DNA from: Spirogloea muscicola
Lineage: Eukaryota; Streptophyta; Zygnematophyceae; Spirogloeales; Spirogloeaceae
DNA: 64,000 bases
Assembly: GCA_009602725.1 (NCBI GenBank)
Contig: WELB01000047.1
Span: 589,614 to 653,613, forward strand
Direction: 5' to 3'
A program made the position numbers and the translations under genes. Below, in pieces: positions 42,920 through 53,164 of the stretch (its first letter is position 1; every line of letters starts with the position of its first letter). Below the pieces are notes generated by a model. The model did not search any database. It was not told the origin of the DNA and saw only the letters and a list, made by a program, of their open reading frames with translations.

Positions 42920-43425
42920 CGAGGGGGTTGGGGTTCATCTGGGTCTCTTCCCGGCCTGCAGCCTCCCGGGGAGTCGGATAGGAAGGACTGCCATTACTGG
43001 CCATTATGTAATTCTTTGGCTTCCCAGTGGGGCTGGCCTGTACAACTGCCTCTGCAGCCATAGCTCTTCCTGAAGGCTTTTTCTCGTCTACTATTTCTTG
43101 GCTGCCCTTTCACAGCCCCCGCCTCCCTTAGCAATCGGCTTTAGTATTTGCAAAACGGCTTTATCATTTGATTTGATCACTTCTGTTGATCACAGAGGGG
43201 AGGGGGGGCTCAGGGCCACCTGGCCCCAGGGCGTCGGAGGAGGGAGGCGCGGGCGGGGAGGAGGGCTGATGGGTGGTCCCATTGCGCAGCGTCGGATGCG
43301 GATGACGAGCGGAAATGACGATCGTCGGGTCTGCGCAGACGGGTTCCTGACGGTCCGACAGTCTCGACGGTCTGCACGCCGTTTCTATGGACCATCAGAA
43401 CGCTCGTCAGCCTCTGGTGCGCTCT
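42920..43425 (+). repeat. Duplicated segment, second copy
   Basis: Direct repeat of 40020-40560 with the landmarks listed there. It begins immediately upstream (in the minus sense) of the diverged LOB start, so the duplication may include that gene's promoter side. Confidence 0.55.
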
Positions 43426-43429
43426 GAAG

Positions 43430-43765
43430 AAAGTGGCTCTCCAACAGGGGGCAAGGGCTGTGAACAGCCAGCCCGAAAAGCAGTGACAAGGTTTGAAGGG
43501 CCAAAGCCTTGGCTCAGAACTGGGGTAGGATGGATGGATGGGTAGGTTGAATTACTCAATGACCACGACTTGGGAGCCGCAAATCCGAAAGACTAGCAGC
43601 CGAGAAGAAAAGAACCTCTGAAGAGAAGAACCACTTCTTTTAGGGTGAGTGCCTCGTGGCCAGTTGAGGCACTGTGTGCTTCAGCGCTTTCTCTGGCTCC
43701 TTCGACATTTGTTTATCCCACTTTCTGGGCTTGCCACTCACAGCCATCGCATTTCAGTGGAAGCG
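43430..43765. repeat. Stem-loop tails in both orientations
   Basis: Minus-sense subtype 2 at about 43428-43570 ('aagtggctctccaacagggg', 'gaacagccagcccgaaaagc'), then a plus-sense subtype 4 at about 43645-43770 ('gtgcctcgtggccagttgag', 'cttgccactcacagccatcg', 'cagtggaagcgtc'). Confidence 0.55.
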
Positions 43766-44470
43766 TCTTTCTCTTCTTAAGGAGGCAAAGGAAGGTGATC
43801 TCGAGGGGTCCGGCTTTGTCTGGTGCCCCACTGACACTACACGACCTGGCCTTGAGGGCACTCACCTGCGCAAGGATACTTCCACAGGACTTCAGATCAT
43901 TTAGTATGGCTATGCTTGGGGTTGCAAGCAGTGTGTTTCCAAGTATTAGCATGCCCCGCACAAGGCTCCACTCGTTGCGCTTCTCTTTCTGAGAGATTGA
44001 GCAGTGTGTGATAATGGAGAGACCAAGGTGGGTAGCTTGCCTCTACTGATCTACCTTATTCAGACTGGTCACAGGGGTGTAGGAGCAAACTCTCTACACC
44101 GGTGAAGCACACCTACACTGCGTAGTGCAGTGCCTTGCCTGGAGGTACCGCTACTCGGCGGCAATTCCATTCTCCGGGCACAAGCATGTATCCTCCCCAC
44201 ACTGAGCAGCCTTGCACTACTTGCAGAGAGCCGGCACCGAGCCACAGAGTCGAGCAGCTGCGACGCGCTGCAGCAGCACGCAGCAGCAGGGCTGCAACGA
44301 GGGCCTGCCGCAGCTGACAGCAGCAACGCTGCGCCCGTCTCTTGTGAATTGAAGACTCCCCTTGTGTGTCTTGGACTAAGATTATTTGTGCTTCTCCGTG
44401 CCACTTCCCTTCAGGGTGTAGTAATTTACCCCACAAACCAATCATAGCACCGGCTTGCGCGACGTGAGGT
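43760..44470 (-). repeat. Third, partial copy of the 27.5-28.8 kb block
   Basis: Shares 'ttaaggaggcaaa', 'gatctcgaggggtccggctt', 'caagcagtgtgtttccaagt', 'ccaaggtgggtagcttgc' and 'gagagccggcaccgagcc' with 37.6-38.3 kb, in the same orientation. In all three copies the frame around 'GDLEGSGFVWC' is kept, which may be a fossil exon. Confidence 0.6.
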
Positions 44471-45740
44471 CTCTTGCCGGCGGCAGAAGGGGCAGGCTGA
44501 CTCCAACACTGCAGGCTGTCTGGCCCTGGTGTATCGCATGCGCCGTTGTAAATCCTGCAGCATCTTTGGCTCACACCTTGCATCTGTGCACTGGCCTCCC
44601 CTGGCTGCCGCCTCCAGCTATTGGCAGCGGGACTGCAATTTGGCTGCTAGTGTTACTGACTGCGGCTGCTAAATAGGATTTGCTGAGCGACCATCCTCAG
44701 TAAATGCTTCGCTACTGCGTGCTGCGTGCTGTCCGCGCAGCAGCCCGGAGCCTTATGCGGGCTGCCAGCAAACCATCTCCCGCACCGCCCTTGCCACTGT
44801 CTAAGGCTCTGCAGGAAAGGTGCCCAGGCGATGAAGCAATACCTGCTTGACATGGGTCCAATGGCTTCTAGCTTCAGATGGTGGCACTGACCACTGACAG
44901 AGACGTGCGGATGACCCCACATGTATCAGTTGCTGTCTAGTCGACATCTTTGCCCCCCGTGCAATAGCCGTAGCAGACGTAAGCATTGCCACGCCGTAGG
45001 CAAGCCTTTGGCGACGGTGACAGAAGCAGTGGCAGCGCAAATGACTGCAGACGAGGCCCAGAGAGATCTGCCTGGACAGCAAGCGGCATGGCAGCGCCAC
45101 ATCGTCTCCAGGTGCCACCAGTGCTGCTGCCTCCGCTTGCCCTTGGCTGCAACATCTTGAGGCCGGCAACTGATGAATTCTTTGTCGCTGCACTAATTCG
45201 AATGCGATGCTACTGTGGTCGTGGGCCTTGCTGATTCTACCGCAGGGCTTAAGGCCAGCTCTGCAGCAGTGACGCAGGGCTTAAGGCCAGCTCTGCAGCA
45301 GTGACAACGATCGTCCCTTTTCGTGCCACGAATGTATCCATGTCAGATCACCGCGCTGCAAAGCTTCGAAGATGGCGGTAGCAGGTGGGCATCATTGTCC
45401 ACATCTCTGATCATCTACTTTAGCACGAGTCACGAACGCGGTTCCTTGAGCGGGCCCTTCCGCCCCGCGCTCTTGCCGCATCTCTTACAACACACTCTGA
45501 AGTGATGTACCACAAACCTGCTGCAGCTGGAGACAGATGCCGCCTGCAGCCATTGGTTAGCGCATATAGTAAAGCTGAACGAGCTGCATCAGGATCAACG
45601 CTCGACTGTCCTTCCACAAGCTCTGCCTCACCTGCGGTTGGATTGAAGTGGTCGACAGTGTGCAGTGTCTGATTTATCATGACATTCTGAACAGTCCGCC
45701 TCCCCGGCTCTGAGTCCCGACCCACCAATGCGGGCTCTAA
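44471..45740. other. Unassigned stretch with possible exons
   Basis: Open stretches with moderate coding character occur on both strands, for example plus 44986-45160 ('VAAQMTADEAQRDLPGQQ') and minus 45728-45500 ('HTVDHFNPTAGEAELVEGQS'). None could be tied to a known family or linked by clear splice sites. Probably an unrecognised gene or gene remnants. Confidence 0.25.
45241..45304. repeat. Perfect tandem duplication of a 32-base unit
   Basis: The unit 'cgcagggcttaaggccagct' plus 'ctgcagcagtga' occurs twice in a row (45241-45272 and 45273-45304) without a mismatch. Confidence 0.95.
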
Positions 45741-45749
45741 GCTCCGGCC

Positions 45750-46260
45750 AACAGTCCCGCGTCAACGACCCGCCAACGGCCCGTCAATGGCCATTGACGG
45801 TCTACCACCAATGGTCTACCCAAAAGTGCTTAAATCCACTTTATGGTCTAGCGTGAATGTATGTGTGTTATTTCAACGTCATCGCTAACAACCACTTGTA
45901 GTCTACCAGTGGTCTAATCGGTCTTCTTCCGTCGCCGTTTCCTACACCAGCACCTCACTATCTCGCACCACAACTCTCGCTTGCACTATTGAAGTTCTAG
46001 AGGCAGCAGACCAGCTTCCTCGGTCGTCCGCCTGGTGAGGTTCCTAAGCTCTCCAAGCATCTAGCCGTCTTTACTGTGGCATTGACAAATTCAGCAATGG
46101 ATGTTGTCACACTTATGAGGCGTTACCCGGGCTTGCATTGCATGCTTGTGCAAGCGACCCGACACGACACACGACACTGTCTGCCGGGAGTCCCTTGGCC
46201 TTGCCATGTCCCTCGAGGCCACAAGTATTCTCTTATGTATTAGCAACTGGGTGCTCCTTA
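45750..46260 (-). repeat. Third copy of the LOB 3' flank
   Basis: Parallel to 40985-41640 ('gtcaacgacccgccaacggc', 'ccaccaatggtctaccc', 'agcatctagccgtctttac', 'gcgacccgacacgacacacg'), hence inverted relative to 26.9-27.5 kb. It ends in 'tgtattagcaactgggtgct' before the GC-rich block. Confidence 0.6.
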
Positions 46261-46287
46261 ACAATAATAAACTGTTGAGCAGACGCA

Positions 46288-46530
46288 GCTTAGAGAAAGG
46301 AGGCTCCCCGGCAGCTCGCTCGCGGCTGCCCCGGCCAGGAGGGGGGAGGGGGTGGAGGGAGAAGCGGGCCGGCCGGTCGGAGCTCCGCGGCGCTCGGAGG
46401 AGGGAGGTGGGCGGTCCCGCCGGGAGGGAGGCGCCCGGGCGGGCCGCGCGCGGCTGCCCCTTGCCGGGAGGGAGGGAGGGGCGGAGGAGGGAGGCAGGCG
46501 GGAGAGCTCGCCACGCGTCCTCTCCAGCTC
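46288..46530. repeat. GC-rich block, inverted copy of 25.1-25.4 kb
   Basis: Reverse complement of the earlier block: 'gagctccgcggcgctcggag' and 'gcgggccgcgcgcggctgcc' are mirrored. A subtype-2 tail follows directly ('cccttcgaaccttgtcaatt'). Confidence 0.6.
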
Positions 46531-46539
46531 GTACTTAGC

Positions 46540-47960
46540 TCGTAGTTTGGCCCCTTCGAACCTTGTCAATTCTTTTCGGGCTGGCTTCTCACAGCCCTTG
46601 CCCCCATTGGGAGAGCCACTTCTTCTCCAGCTTACCGCGTCGCACAATCGACGGGTCAGGGAGGAAGTCTCTTCCAGTAGCGGGCGACAGCTGTGATTAA
46701 CCAGCCCAGCGTATCTCCTTCATTTGTACCAATTCCATAACGGAGCTAGATCATGTATTCCAAGATCCCTACTTTAGCAAAAAGAAGAAGTGGCACTCCA
46801 AATGGGCCAGGGGACCCGCTTCCAGGAACCCAGTCTCTCTGACCTGCGGCTGCTCAGCAGGGGTTACTGAGTGCTTCGTAGCTGCTTCGTTTCTTTTCTG
46901 TGCTTGTTGTTCCTTGTGAAAACCCAGCCCAAATATGAATTGACAAAGGTTTGAAGGGGCCAAATGATAGGCTGCTGATATTTCTAAAAGAAAAATGATG
47001 GAGGGGCTGAAAAAGCGAGTGGTCCATCCTCCCCCGTTCTGACATACCATCTTCAGACCCCTTCGTAGTTGCTTAGCGCTTTTTCAGCAAAAAGGGATGA
47101 ACAAATAAAGAGAAGAACGACGCTTCCAGTAGAGGGCGATGGCTGTGTGAGGCCAGCCCAAAGAAAAGAACGAACAAAAGTACGAAGGGGCCAGAAGAGC
47201 GTTGAAGCTCGATCAAAGTAGTGAGCTCCAAGCCAAAGCTAAAGAGCCAAAGAGATGAGACGCTCCCAGTAGAGAAGTGCGCGCCCATAGAGAAGAGGGG
47301 CTTGCAAAGCCAGCCCAAAAAAAGGCGCATGAGAACTTCTCTATAAAGAAAAGCGCGCCCATAGAAAAGAGGGGCTGGCCAAGCCAGCCCAAAACAGAAT
47401 GGACAATGTCCAAAGCCAAAGAAAGAGGAGCCGGAGAAAGGACTACACTACGAAACACTGCAGAACACAGAAACGATGCAGAGGCTCAGTACCCACGAGT
47501 GAGCAGAGGGCAATGGCTGTGAAAGGCCAGCCCAAGAAGAAGAATAAGAAAGCTCGAAGGGGCCAGAGAGAGTGCTGAAGCACACATTGAATCACGTGGC
47601 CTTGCTGCACTCGGTGACCTCTGGTGAGCAGCCTCAGGTCGAAGAAAATAGTCTCCGGGTAGCGGGTCCCCTTGCCAAAGCCAGAGGCTGCAAGTGAGGC
47701 GGGGGCTGTGAAAAGCCAGCCAGAAAGAATGAATGGGTCCAAAGGGCCGGAAGGCCCCAAAAGCACACAGCTATGCTGCAGACTACAGCGTCAAATGGGA
47801 GCTTCTTTACCCCGACAAGGTCACAGGGGCCAAGTAGCGCTGACTCACGCAAGTAAGGAAGTCTTTGCCTATGCTCATCATGAATGTTAGTGGCTCTTTA
47901 GAAGGGGGCGAGGGCTGTGAAAGGCCAGCCCTGAAGGTATGGACAAGGTCCTATGACCCA
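46540..47960. repeat. Dense cluster of stem-loop tails
   Basis: About eight to nine tails: plus sense at about 46545-46625 (subtype 2); minus sense at about 46665-46710, 46785-47080 (with an interrupted subtype 2/3 mix), 47118-47215 (subtype 4), 47275-47330 and 47355-47470 (subtype 1, including 'cagcccaaaacagaatggac'), 47500-47600, 47690-47780 and 47890-47975. Short phrases from the element's C-terminal codons ('actcggtgacctctggtgag') sit between some of them. No other gene. Confidence 0.55.
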
Positions 47961-47999
47961 AATGGAGCCAAGACTTGCATAGCTATGCCACTGATCGGT

Positions 48000-48706
48000 G
48001 CTCGCTGCCCCTACAGGCAGCACTGAAATCCAGAACCTTCAAGAAGGGCGGCTTTGGCATGCTTCGCCTGAGTCCAACAGCTTCCTGAAAAGCGCTTGTG
48101 CAAGTCCTGCTAGTGCATGTTACTAACTTTTTCACTGAATTAGCAAGGGAAGTCCACCCGCTCACTGCATGTTGTATCAAAGACCAGAGACGTCCTTCCG
48201 CAACAATGCCAACAATCTATCCCACAAAGAATTTGTCAGCACTTCCAGGAGCAGCATCCTGGCAATATGAGTGCAGCGTTACTAAGCTGGCATACAACAC
48301 TACTCCAGCAGTTTGCTGCTCGCAAAGTTTGCGCATTGTCGACTTTGTCACGACATTGCACTCTTCAATGTCCAATTACGTCATGTCCCTGGCTTCAAGT
48401 CCACAGCTTGGCATCTATGCCTGATGGCCCATACTGGTGCTAGAGCAACTGAGAAGCCCAGATCCAGCCTCGTCGTCGGACTGAGCAATCAGCTTTGGGT
48501 AGCAAGATCATCGCCTTCTGCAAAGCAGTGCAGGAGGCGCCAGGTCAAACATGTGCTTTATGCCCACTCTTACAAACCATGGGTCACTGTGGCAGTGCAG
48601 AGAGGGCATGTGTAGAACATGTCCCAGTAAGTATTGCAGTCCATTTGGGCTTGAGGTTTAACTTCTGTGTGTCAAGCGCTGGAACCTACACTGCCAGTAA
48701 AGTGGG
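48000..48706. repeat. CSN7 downstream flank, right copy
   Basis: Counterpart of 35640-34996. An open plus-strand frame 48313-48615 is conserved with the left copy, though other frames across the region contain stops in both. Function unknown. Confidence 0.5.
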
Positions 48707-51273
48707 TCAAGCGTGGAGATCTTGCCACCTTTTTGGTCGGCTGCGATCCTCCTCCACGTAGTCCATGGCTGATGGCCCGCTATCTCCATACATCAAGTCC
48801 GACTGCCCCCTCTCTGCCTCAGACTGCACCCAAAGCTCGTGAAGAAACGACTCAGGTTGCAAACCCTTGACAAGTGAATCCAATCACGGCTGGGCAGCCT
48901 GAGTTGACTATATTCTCCAGCCACTTTGATATGACATATCTACTCGGAGAGTCTAAACGGCTGCTTCTATGAATCCCTTCACAACTAACAGCTTCTGGAT
49001 CGAATATGTTGGATAAGTACTGTAGGATGCTTTCACTGCAGTGAGTAAGTGATGGTACAGGATGAGCTCAGGCAAGTGCCGCTGTAGGCCCTGCTCGATA
49101 CCAACTTGCCACCTCGACTATGCAGAGAACCAGGCATGCTCGACATCGAGTAATGTTTTGTGAGATGGGAAGAAGAGAATCTGGTTGTACTTGGTTGGAG
49201 GAATGAGTGGAAGGCGTCCTCTGCCGCCTCATTGGTATATAGAAAAGGTCAACAAGGGAACTCGTTGAGGTAGTAATGAAATGTCCTGAATGCAAAGAGA
49301 AAACTTCGAAGATTAAGAAGGGTTGCTCTCACCTTGAGCACGTTCTTGACCTCCTCAGCAGCATCCTCCACCTCCTTGCGGTGCCGCCAGTGGGCAGCAC
49401 TCTGCGCGTCTGCCCAGTGAATCTTGTCCTGAATGGTCACTAGGAGCTCTTCGGCTGTACTTAACCTGAGAAGGCCCAGTCAAGCACAAAAGGCAACACG
49501 AACAGTCAAGTCGCTTCATATTGCTCCTCTTCCATATTGACAAGCCCATACACAAAGTGCCAGCTGGCGATGCAGCCCAATAGGGGTTCCTTGAAAGTCA
49601 CCAAGTTCCAAGAGTCTCCAGCAAGCTCTCCACTTGTCCAGGCCTCAGATCCCTCCCAGCTGCCGAGTGAACCTGCAGCTCGACATTCCATTGAGCTGCT
49701 TTCGTCAGGCCCGACAGTTCCACCTGAATGATGGAGTAATCTGCACTCCCCCAGCAAGTGGACAAGCAGATCACCTCCAAACATCGTTGCTGCTGATCCA
49801 GCTTGCCCCTGATTATCCCCTGCAATCACAGAGGGAGCCAGCAAAAGCTTCACACTAAGCACATTGCACGTGCACTTTGATGACTCCTTGCAATATGTCT
49901 TTGCAACGTGAGGAACGCACAGGAGAAAACTGCAGCACAACATCTGTGCTGATCATCCATTCCATCAAGCACTTGGCAGGTACTACAGGAGAAGTCAGCC
50001 AGCATCTCGACCGCATGCGTGTGGGTACCCCCAGTCAAGAGCTGGATAATGGAGAGCAGACATACAGCGTACATGCAGTCATTGATCAGCATGTCCTCCA
50101 GCTCCCGCACATTCGTGATGTCCAGCTGCGCCATGAGGAGGTCGTACGGCAAAACCTGCAGGACAGCCGCCACATTACAGTCCGAGTTGCAAGTTGGGGG
50201 GGTGAGTGCTCGTCATGACCCCGTAGTACCAGTCACAAGACCACTTTGTCGTGGGTTGTGACTTGAGATCAGAATAGAAAGTATGTTGCCAGACAGACAT
50301 AATTACGGGTTGAAGGCTCAACAAACAGCCGTCAGGATCGTCGAGGGCGACACACCTTGGCCGACTCAGCAAGTGTGATGACTGTGAGCTGCTTGAGCTT
50401 CAGAGCCTGCTGCGGCTGCAGTGCTGGGAGGGTGCTTGCCCGGCCTGCGAAGCACGGCAACAGCCCAAGCTGCAAATCGATTAAGCCGCGCCGCCTGCTT
50501 CGGAGCCAGTGGCAGCAGCCCATTCCACTTAACTAGTGGCTGCAAGAAGAGCAGCCAGAGAGGAGAAAGGAGACAGACTCTTCCAGTAGAGGGCGATGGC
50601 TGTACTTGGCCAGGCAGGAAAAAGCATAAGCAACTGCAGCAGAGAGTATTTTGCAAGTAGTACTTACTACAGCTTTGAGGGGCTAGAAGAAGAAGCGCTA
50701 AAGCACACTGCAATTGACGTGACAACTGGGTGCCCAATACCCCCTGTTGAGCAGCCGGAGGTCAGAGAGACTCGAGGAGGAAAGGGGTCTCACTCTTGTA
50801 CTGCGACCACGTCCCGTAAGCAAATAGCTTCAGGAGCTCGAACGCCGCCGAGTGCTCCGAGTCCTCCAGCTGCACGGCAGGCAGGGCAGCGCCGCATTAA
50901 TTCTCACTTTCTGATTTTCCGTTCAGTACTGATCTCCCTCCGAATTGGAAGAAAGTATCAACAGCGATCACAGATTGTTACCAGTCTGTCTATCTCCACA
51001 ATTCGACGGCGGCAGCCAGTGGACCAGCCATCAAGGCGGCGGCGGCGGCGCCCTAAACCCTGAACCCTAAACCCGACATAAGACCATCCGCTAGAGGGCT
51101 GTGGTTCAAGTCACCTCCTGGACATGCGGCTGGTCGAGGAGCTCGCCGAAGGCGAAGAGGCGCGGCTCCGCGGTGGCCTGCGCCACGAGTTGCGCGGCGG
51201 CGCGGCCCCGCGCGCTGCGCGCCAGCAGGCAGAAGCCCTCCAGCACCTCCGCTTGCCGGCTCTCGAACTCCAT
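48707..51273 (-). CDS. CSN7: COP9 signalosome complex subunit 7
   Basis: A PCI-domain subunit of the COP9 signalosome, which removes NEDD8 from cullin ubiquitin ligases. The start ATG at 51271-51273 gives 'MEFESRQAEVLEGF' and 'AQATAEPRLFAFGELLDQP' (exon 1, to about 51116). Exon 2 (about 50883-50800) reads 'HSAAFELLKLFAYGTWSQY'. Exon 3 (about 50430-50354) has 'LKLKQLTVITLAESAKV', exon 4 (about 50165-50065) 'LPYDLLMAQLDITNVRELED' and 'MLINDCMYA', and then 'GIIRGKLDQQQRCLEV' (about 49825) and 'VHSAAGRDLRPGQVESLLET' (about 49675-49610). Further exons give 'TIQDKIHWADAQSAAHW' and 'KEVEDAAEEVKNVLK' (about 49440-49340). The C-terminal exon 'SAMDYVEEDRSRPKRWQD' ends at TGA 48707-48709. All blocks follow the family order. 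Intron 2 carries a stem-loop tail. Confidence 0.9.
50575..50720 (-). repeat. Stem-loop tail, subtype 4, inside CSN7 intron 2
   Basis: 'cttccagtagagggcgatgg', 'ctgtacttggccaggcagg', 'aaaaagcataagc', interrupted by unrelated sequence and followed by 'ggggctagaagaagaagcgc' and 'aagcacactgcaattgacgt'. The tail is minus sense, the same as the host gene. Confidence 0.5.
51048..51075 (-). promoter_or_regulatory. Telobox-like motifs in the first CSN7 intron
   Basis: 'ccctaaaccctgaaccctaaaccc' is a run of TTTAGGG-like units read on the minus strand. It lies just downstream of CSN7 exon 1, as the similar cluster lies in PAC1 intron 1. Confidence 0.4.
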
Positions 51274-51430
51274 GGCCCGCCGCCGCCGCCGCCGCCGCCG
51301 CCGCGAGGGCCACAGCCGGGTCCGCCAGGAGTGCTGGACCTTTGTATCTGTTGCTAGTACCTTATTATACTGAATATCAAGCATTAATTTGGGTGGAAAG
51401 GCTCTGGGCGGCGGAAAGGCTTAAAAGGGC

Positions 51431-51483
51431 ATGGACCCAACCCACCCAACCCAACCCACCCNAGCCGCGGCCATGGCCATGCG

Positions 51484-51514
<31 letters not shown>

Positions 51515-51742
51515 CCCGCCGCTGGCGCCGCTGGAGCTCGCGGCAGAGGCTGGCGACGGGACGGGGGGTCGCCTGTCACTGGGATCTCCGTCATCTGCGA
51601 CGGGCCGCTGGTCCTGACGGCGGCCCTGGTGGCCAGCTTCGTGCTCCGGCCGGAACCCAACGCCGGGGACAATGTTATCCCCGAACTCCCAAATCCCAAA
51701 AAGGTCATTTGTAAGCTCATACGAGGGGGGCGAGGGCTGTGA
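51431..51742 (+). CDS. Possible 5' exon of an unknown gene divergent from CSN7 (broken)
   Basis: An Ala-rich N-terminus ('MAMRVVAAAAAAAAP', from about 51473) is followed by 'GISVICDGPLVLTAALVASF' and 'LRPEPNAGDNVIPELPNPKK'. The open frame runs into a stem-loop tail at about 51725. The start region has a single n at 51462 after a 'cccaacccacccaaccc' run. Product unrecognised. If real, it shares a divergent promoter with CSN7 and has lost its 3' part to element insertions. Confidence 0.3.
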
Positions 51743-51900
51743 TTCTTGTTGGCTTGTTTTTCTTAGCGCTTCCCCTGGCCCCCTTCTCGTACTTTGTTCA
51801 TTCTTTTTTGGGCTGGCTTTCCATCCCCTATTCTCAATGGGCGAGAGAAGTGCGCGCCCATAGAGAAGAGGGGCTGGCAAACAGAAACGATGCAGAGGAA
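51740..51900. repeat. Stem-loop tails, subtype 3 (+) and a fragment of subtype 1 (-)
   Basis: Plus-sense 'cttcccctggcccccttctc', 'ttttgggctggctttccatc', 'tattctcaatgggcgag', immediately followed by minus-sense 'gcgcgcccatagagaagagg'. The second is cut off within its stem-loop. Confidence 0.55.
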
Positions 51901-52330
51901 AGCTCAGTACCCACGAGTGAGCAACATCAGGTCTGAGTAGCTCGCTGCAGGAAAAGAGGCGCTCCGCCGAGACCCAGAGGCGGCGGCCATAGCACGGCCT
52001 GCGCGCGTATGGACGGCGTGGGCAAGGGAGCGTTGAAGCGATACGGCCAGGCGCATGCGGAAGACTTGTGCGAGCGACCCGGCGGCGTTGAAGCCGGGCA
52101 TCGCCCCTGGCAGACCCGGCCGCCGGTCAATGGCCTGGCGAGCAAGCCGCTGAATGAGATCCAGCCAGCGGCTGCCGAAAGCCCCGTGTGGGCGCGCACT
52201 TCTTGCTGTGCAAAGGGAGAAGGGCTCGCCCAGTGAGGATAGGGGCTGTGAAAAGCCAGCCCGATAGGCTTTGACAGAGAGAGAGACAGGGTCGAAGGGG
52301 CCAAAAACTGAAAACACAAATAAGCAAGTA
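51900..52330 (-). mobile_element. LINE-like element fragment, C-terminal half
   Basis: On the minus strand: 'HGAFGSRWLDLIQRLARQ' (about 52190-52140), 'GSLAQVFRMRLAVSLQ' (about 52085-52040), 'HTRAGRAMAAASGS' and the ending 'ASYSDLMLLTRGY' at about 51927. A tail piece (subtype 3) of another copy adjoins at about 52200-52300. The endonuclease core is absent. Confidence 0.6.
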
Positions 52331-52429
52331 TCATGTAGGGATAATCGCTAAGTGACCTACACTTAGGAAGCGCAAGTCAGAAAAGAGTATAAGAAAAAGT
52401 AGTTCGGCACCTCTTTCTTAAGAAGTAAA

Positions 52430-52880
52430 TGCTCGACCATAGAGAAGAGGGGCTGGCAAAGCCAGCCCGAAAAGAGTGGACAATGTCCAAAGCCAAAGAA
52501 AAAGAGAAGTGGCACTCCCAATGGGGGCAAGGGCTGTGAAAAGCCAGCCCGAAAAAGAATTGACAAAGGTTCAAAGGGGCCAAATGATGGGGGGGAGTAG
52601 CTGCTTAGCGCGCGCTAAGCAGCTACTAAGGGGCCTGAAGATGCTGTGAGAACAGGGGAGGATGGACCACTCAGTAGTAACGAGTGAGGAGCCTCAAATC
52701 CGACAGACTAGCTGCCGGAAAGTTATCCCCCAGACGAAACCCGGAGGCCGCAGCGAGAGCACGGCCAGCACGCAAATGCAAGGCGTGGGCCATGGACGGC
52801 TGAAGGGAGACGGACAATCGCATACGGTATACCTGAGCCAACGAAAGAAAGAGGTGCCGAAACAAGGACTACACCCCAAA
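52430..52880 (-). mobile_element. LINE-like element tails and a C-terminal fragment
   Basis: Subtype-1 tail at about 52432-52500; subtype-2 tail with its full leader at about 52508-52690 ('ggcactcccaatgggggcaa', 'gcctgaagatgctgtgagaa', 'gaccactcagtagtaac'); then the C-terminal codons 'LHLRAGRALAAASGF' and 'ASLSDLRLLTRYY' at about 52865-52671. A palindrome 'agcgcgcgct' with its flanks lies at about 52605-52625. Confidence 0.6.
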
Positions 52881-53160
52881 ACACTACAAACGCAAGACGA
52901 TGCAAAAAGAAGCTCAGTACCCGCGAGTGAGCAACATCAGGTCGGAGTAGCTCGCTGCAGGGATAGAGAAGGCTCGCCCATAGAAAACAAGGGGCTAGCA
53001 AAGCCAGCCCAGATAAGAAAGAGGGAAGGGCTCGCCCATTGAGGATAGGGGCTGGGAAAGCCAGCCCAAAAAGAATGAACAAAGTACGAGAAGGGGGCCA
53101 GGGGAAGCGCTAAGAAAAACAAGCACAACAAGAAACAAAGCAGCTACGTATTACTCAGTA
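52880..53160 (-). repeat. Stem-loop tails, subtypes 1 and 3
   Basis: Subtype-1 leader ('aacactacaaacgcaagacg'), then 'tagaaaacaaggggctagca', and a complete subtype-3 tail at about 53030-53165 ('cccattgaggataggggctg', 'gaacaaagtacgagaagggg'). Confidence 0.55.
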
Positions 53161-53164
53161 ACCC

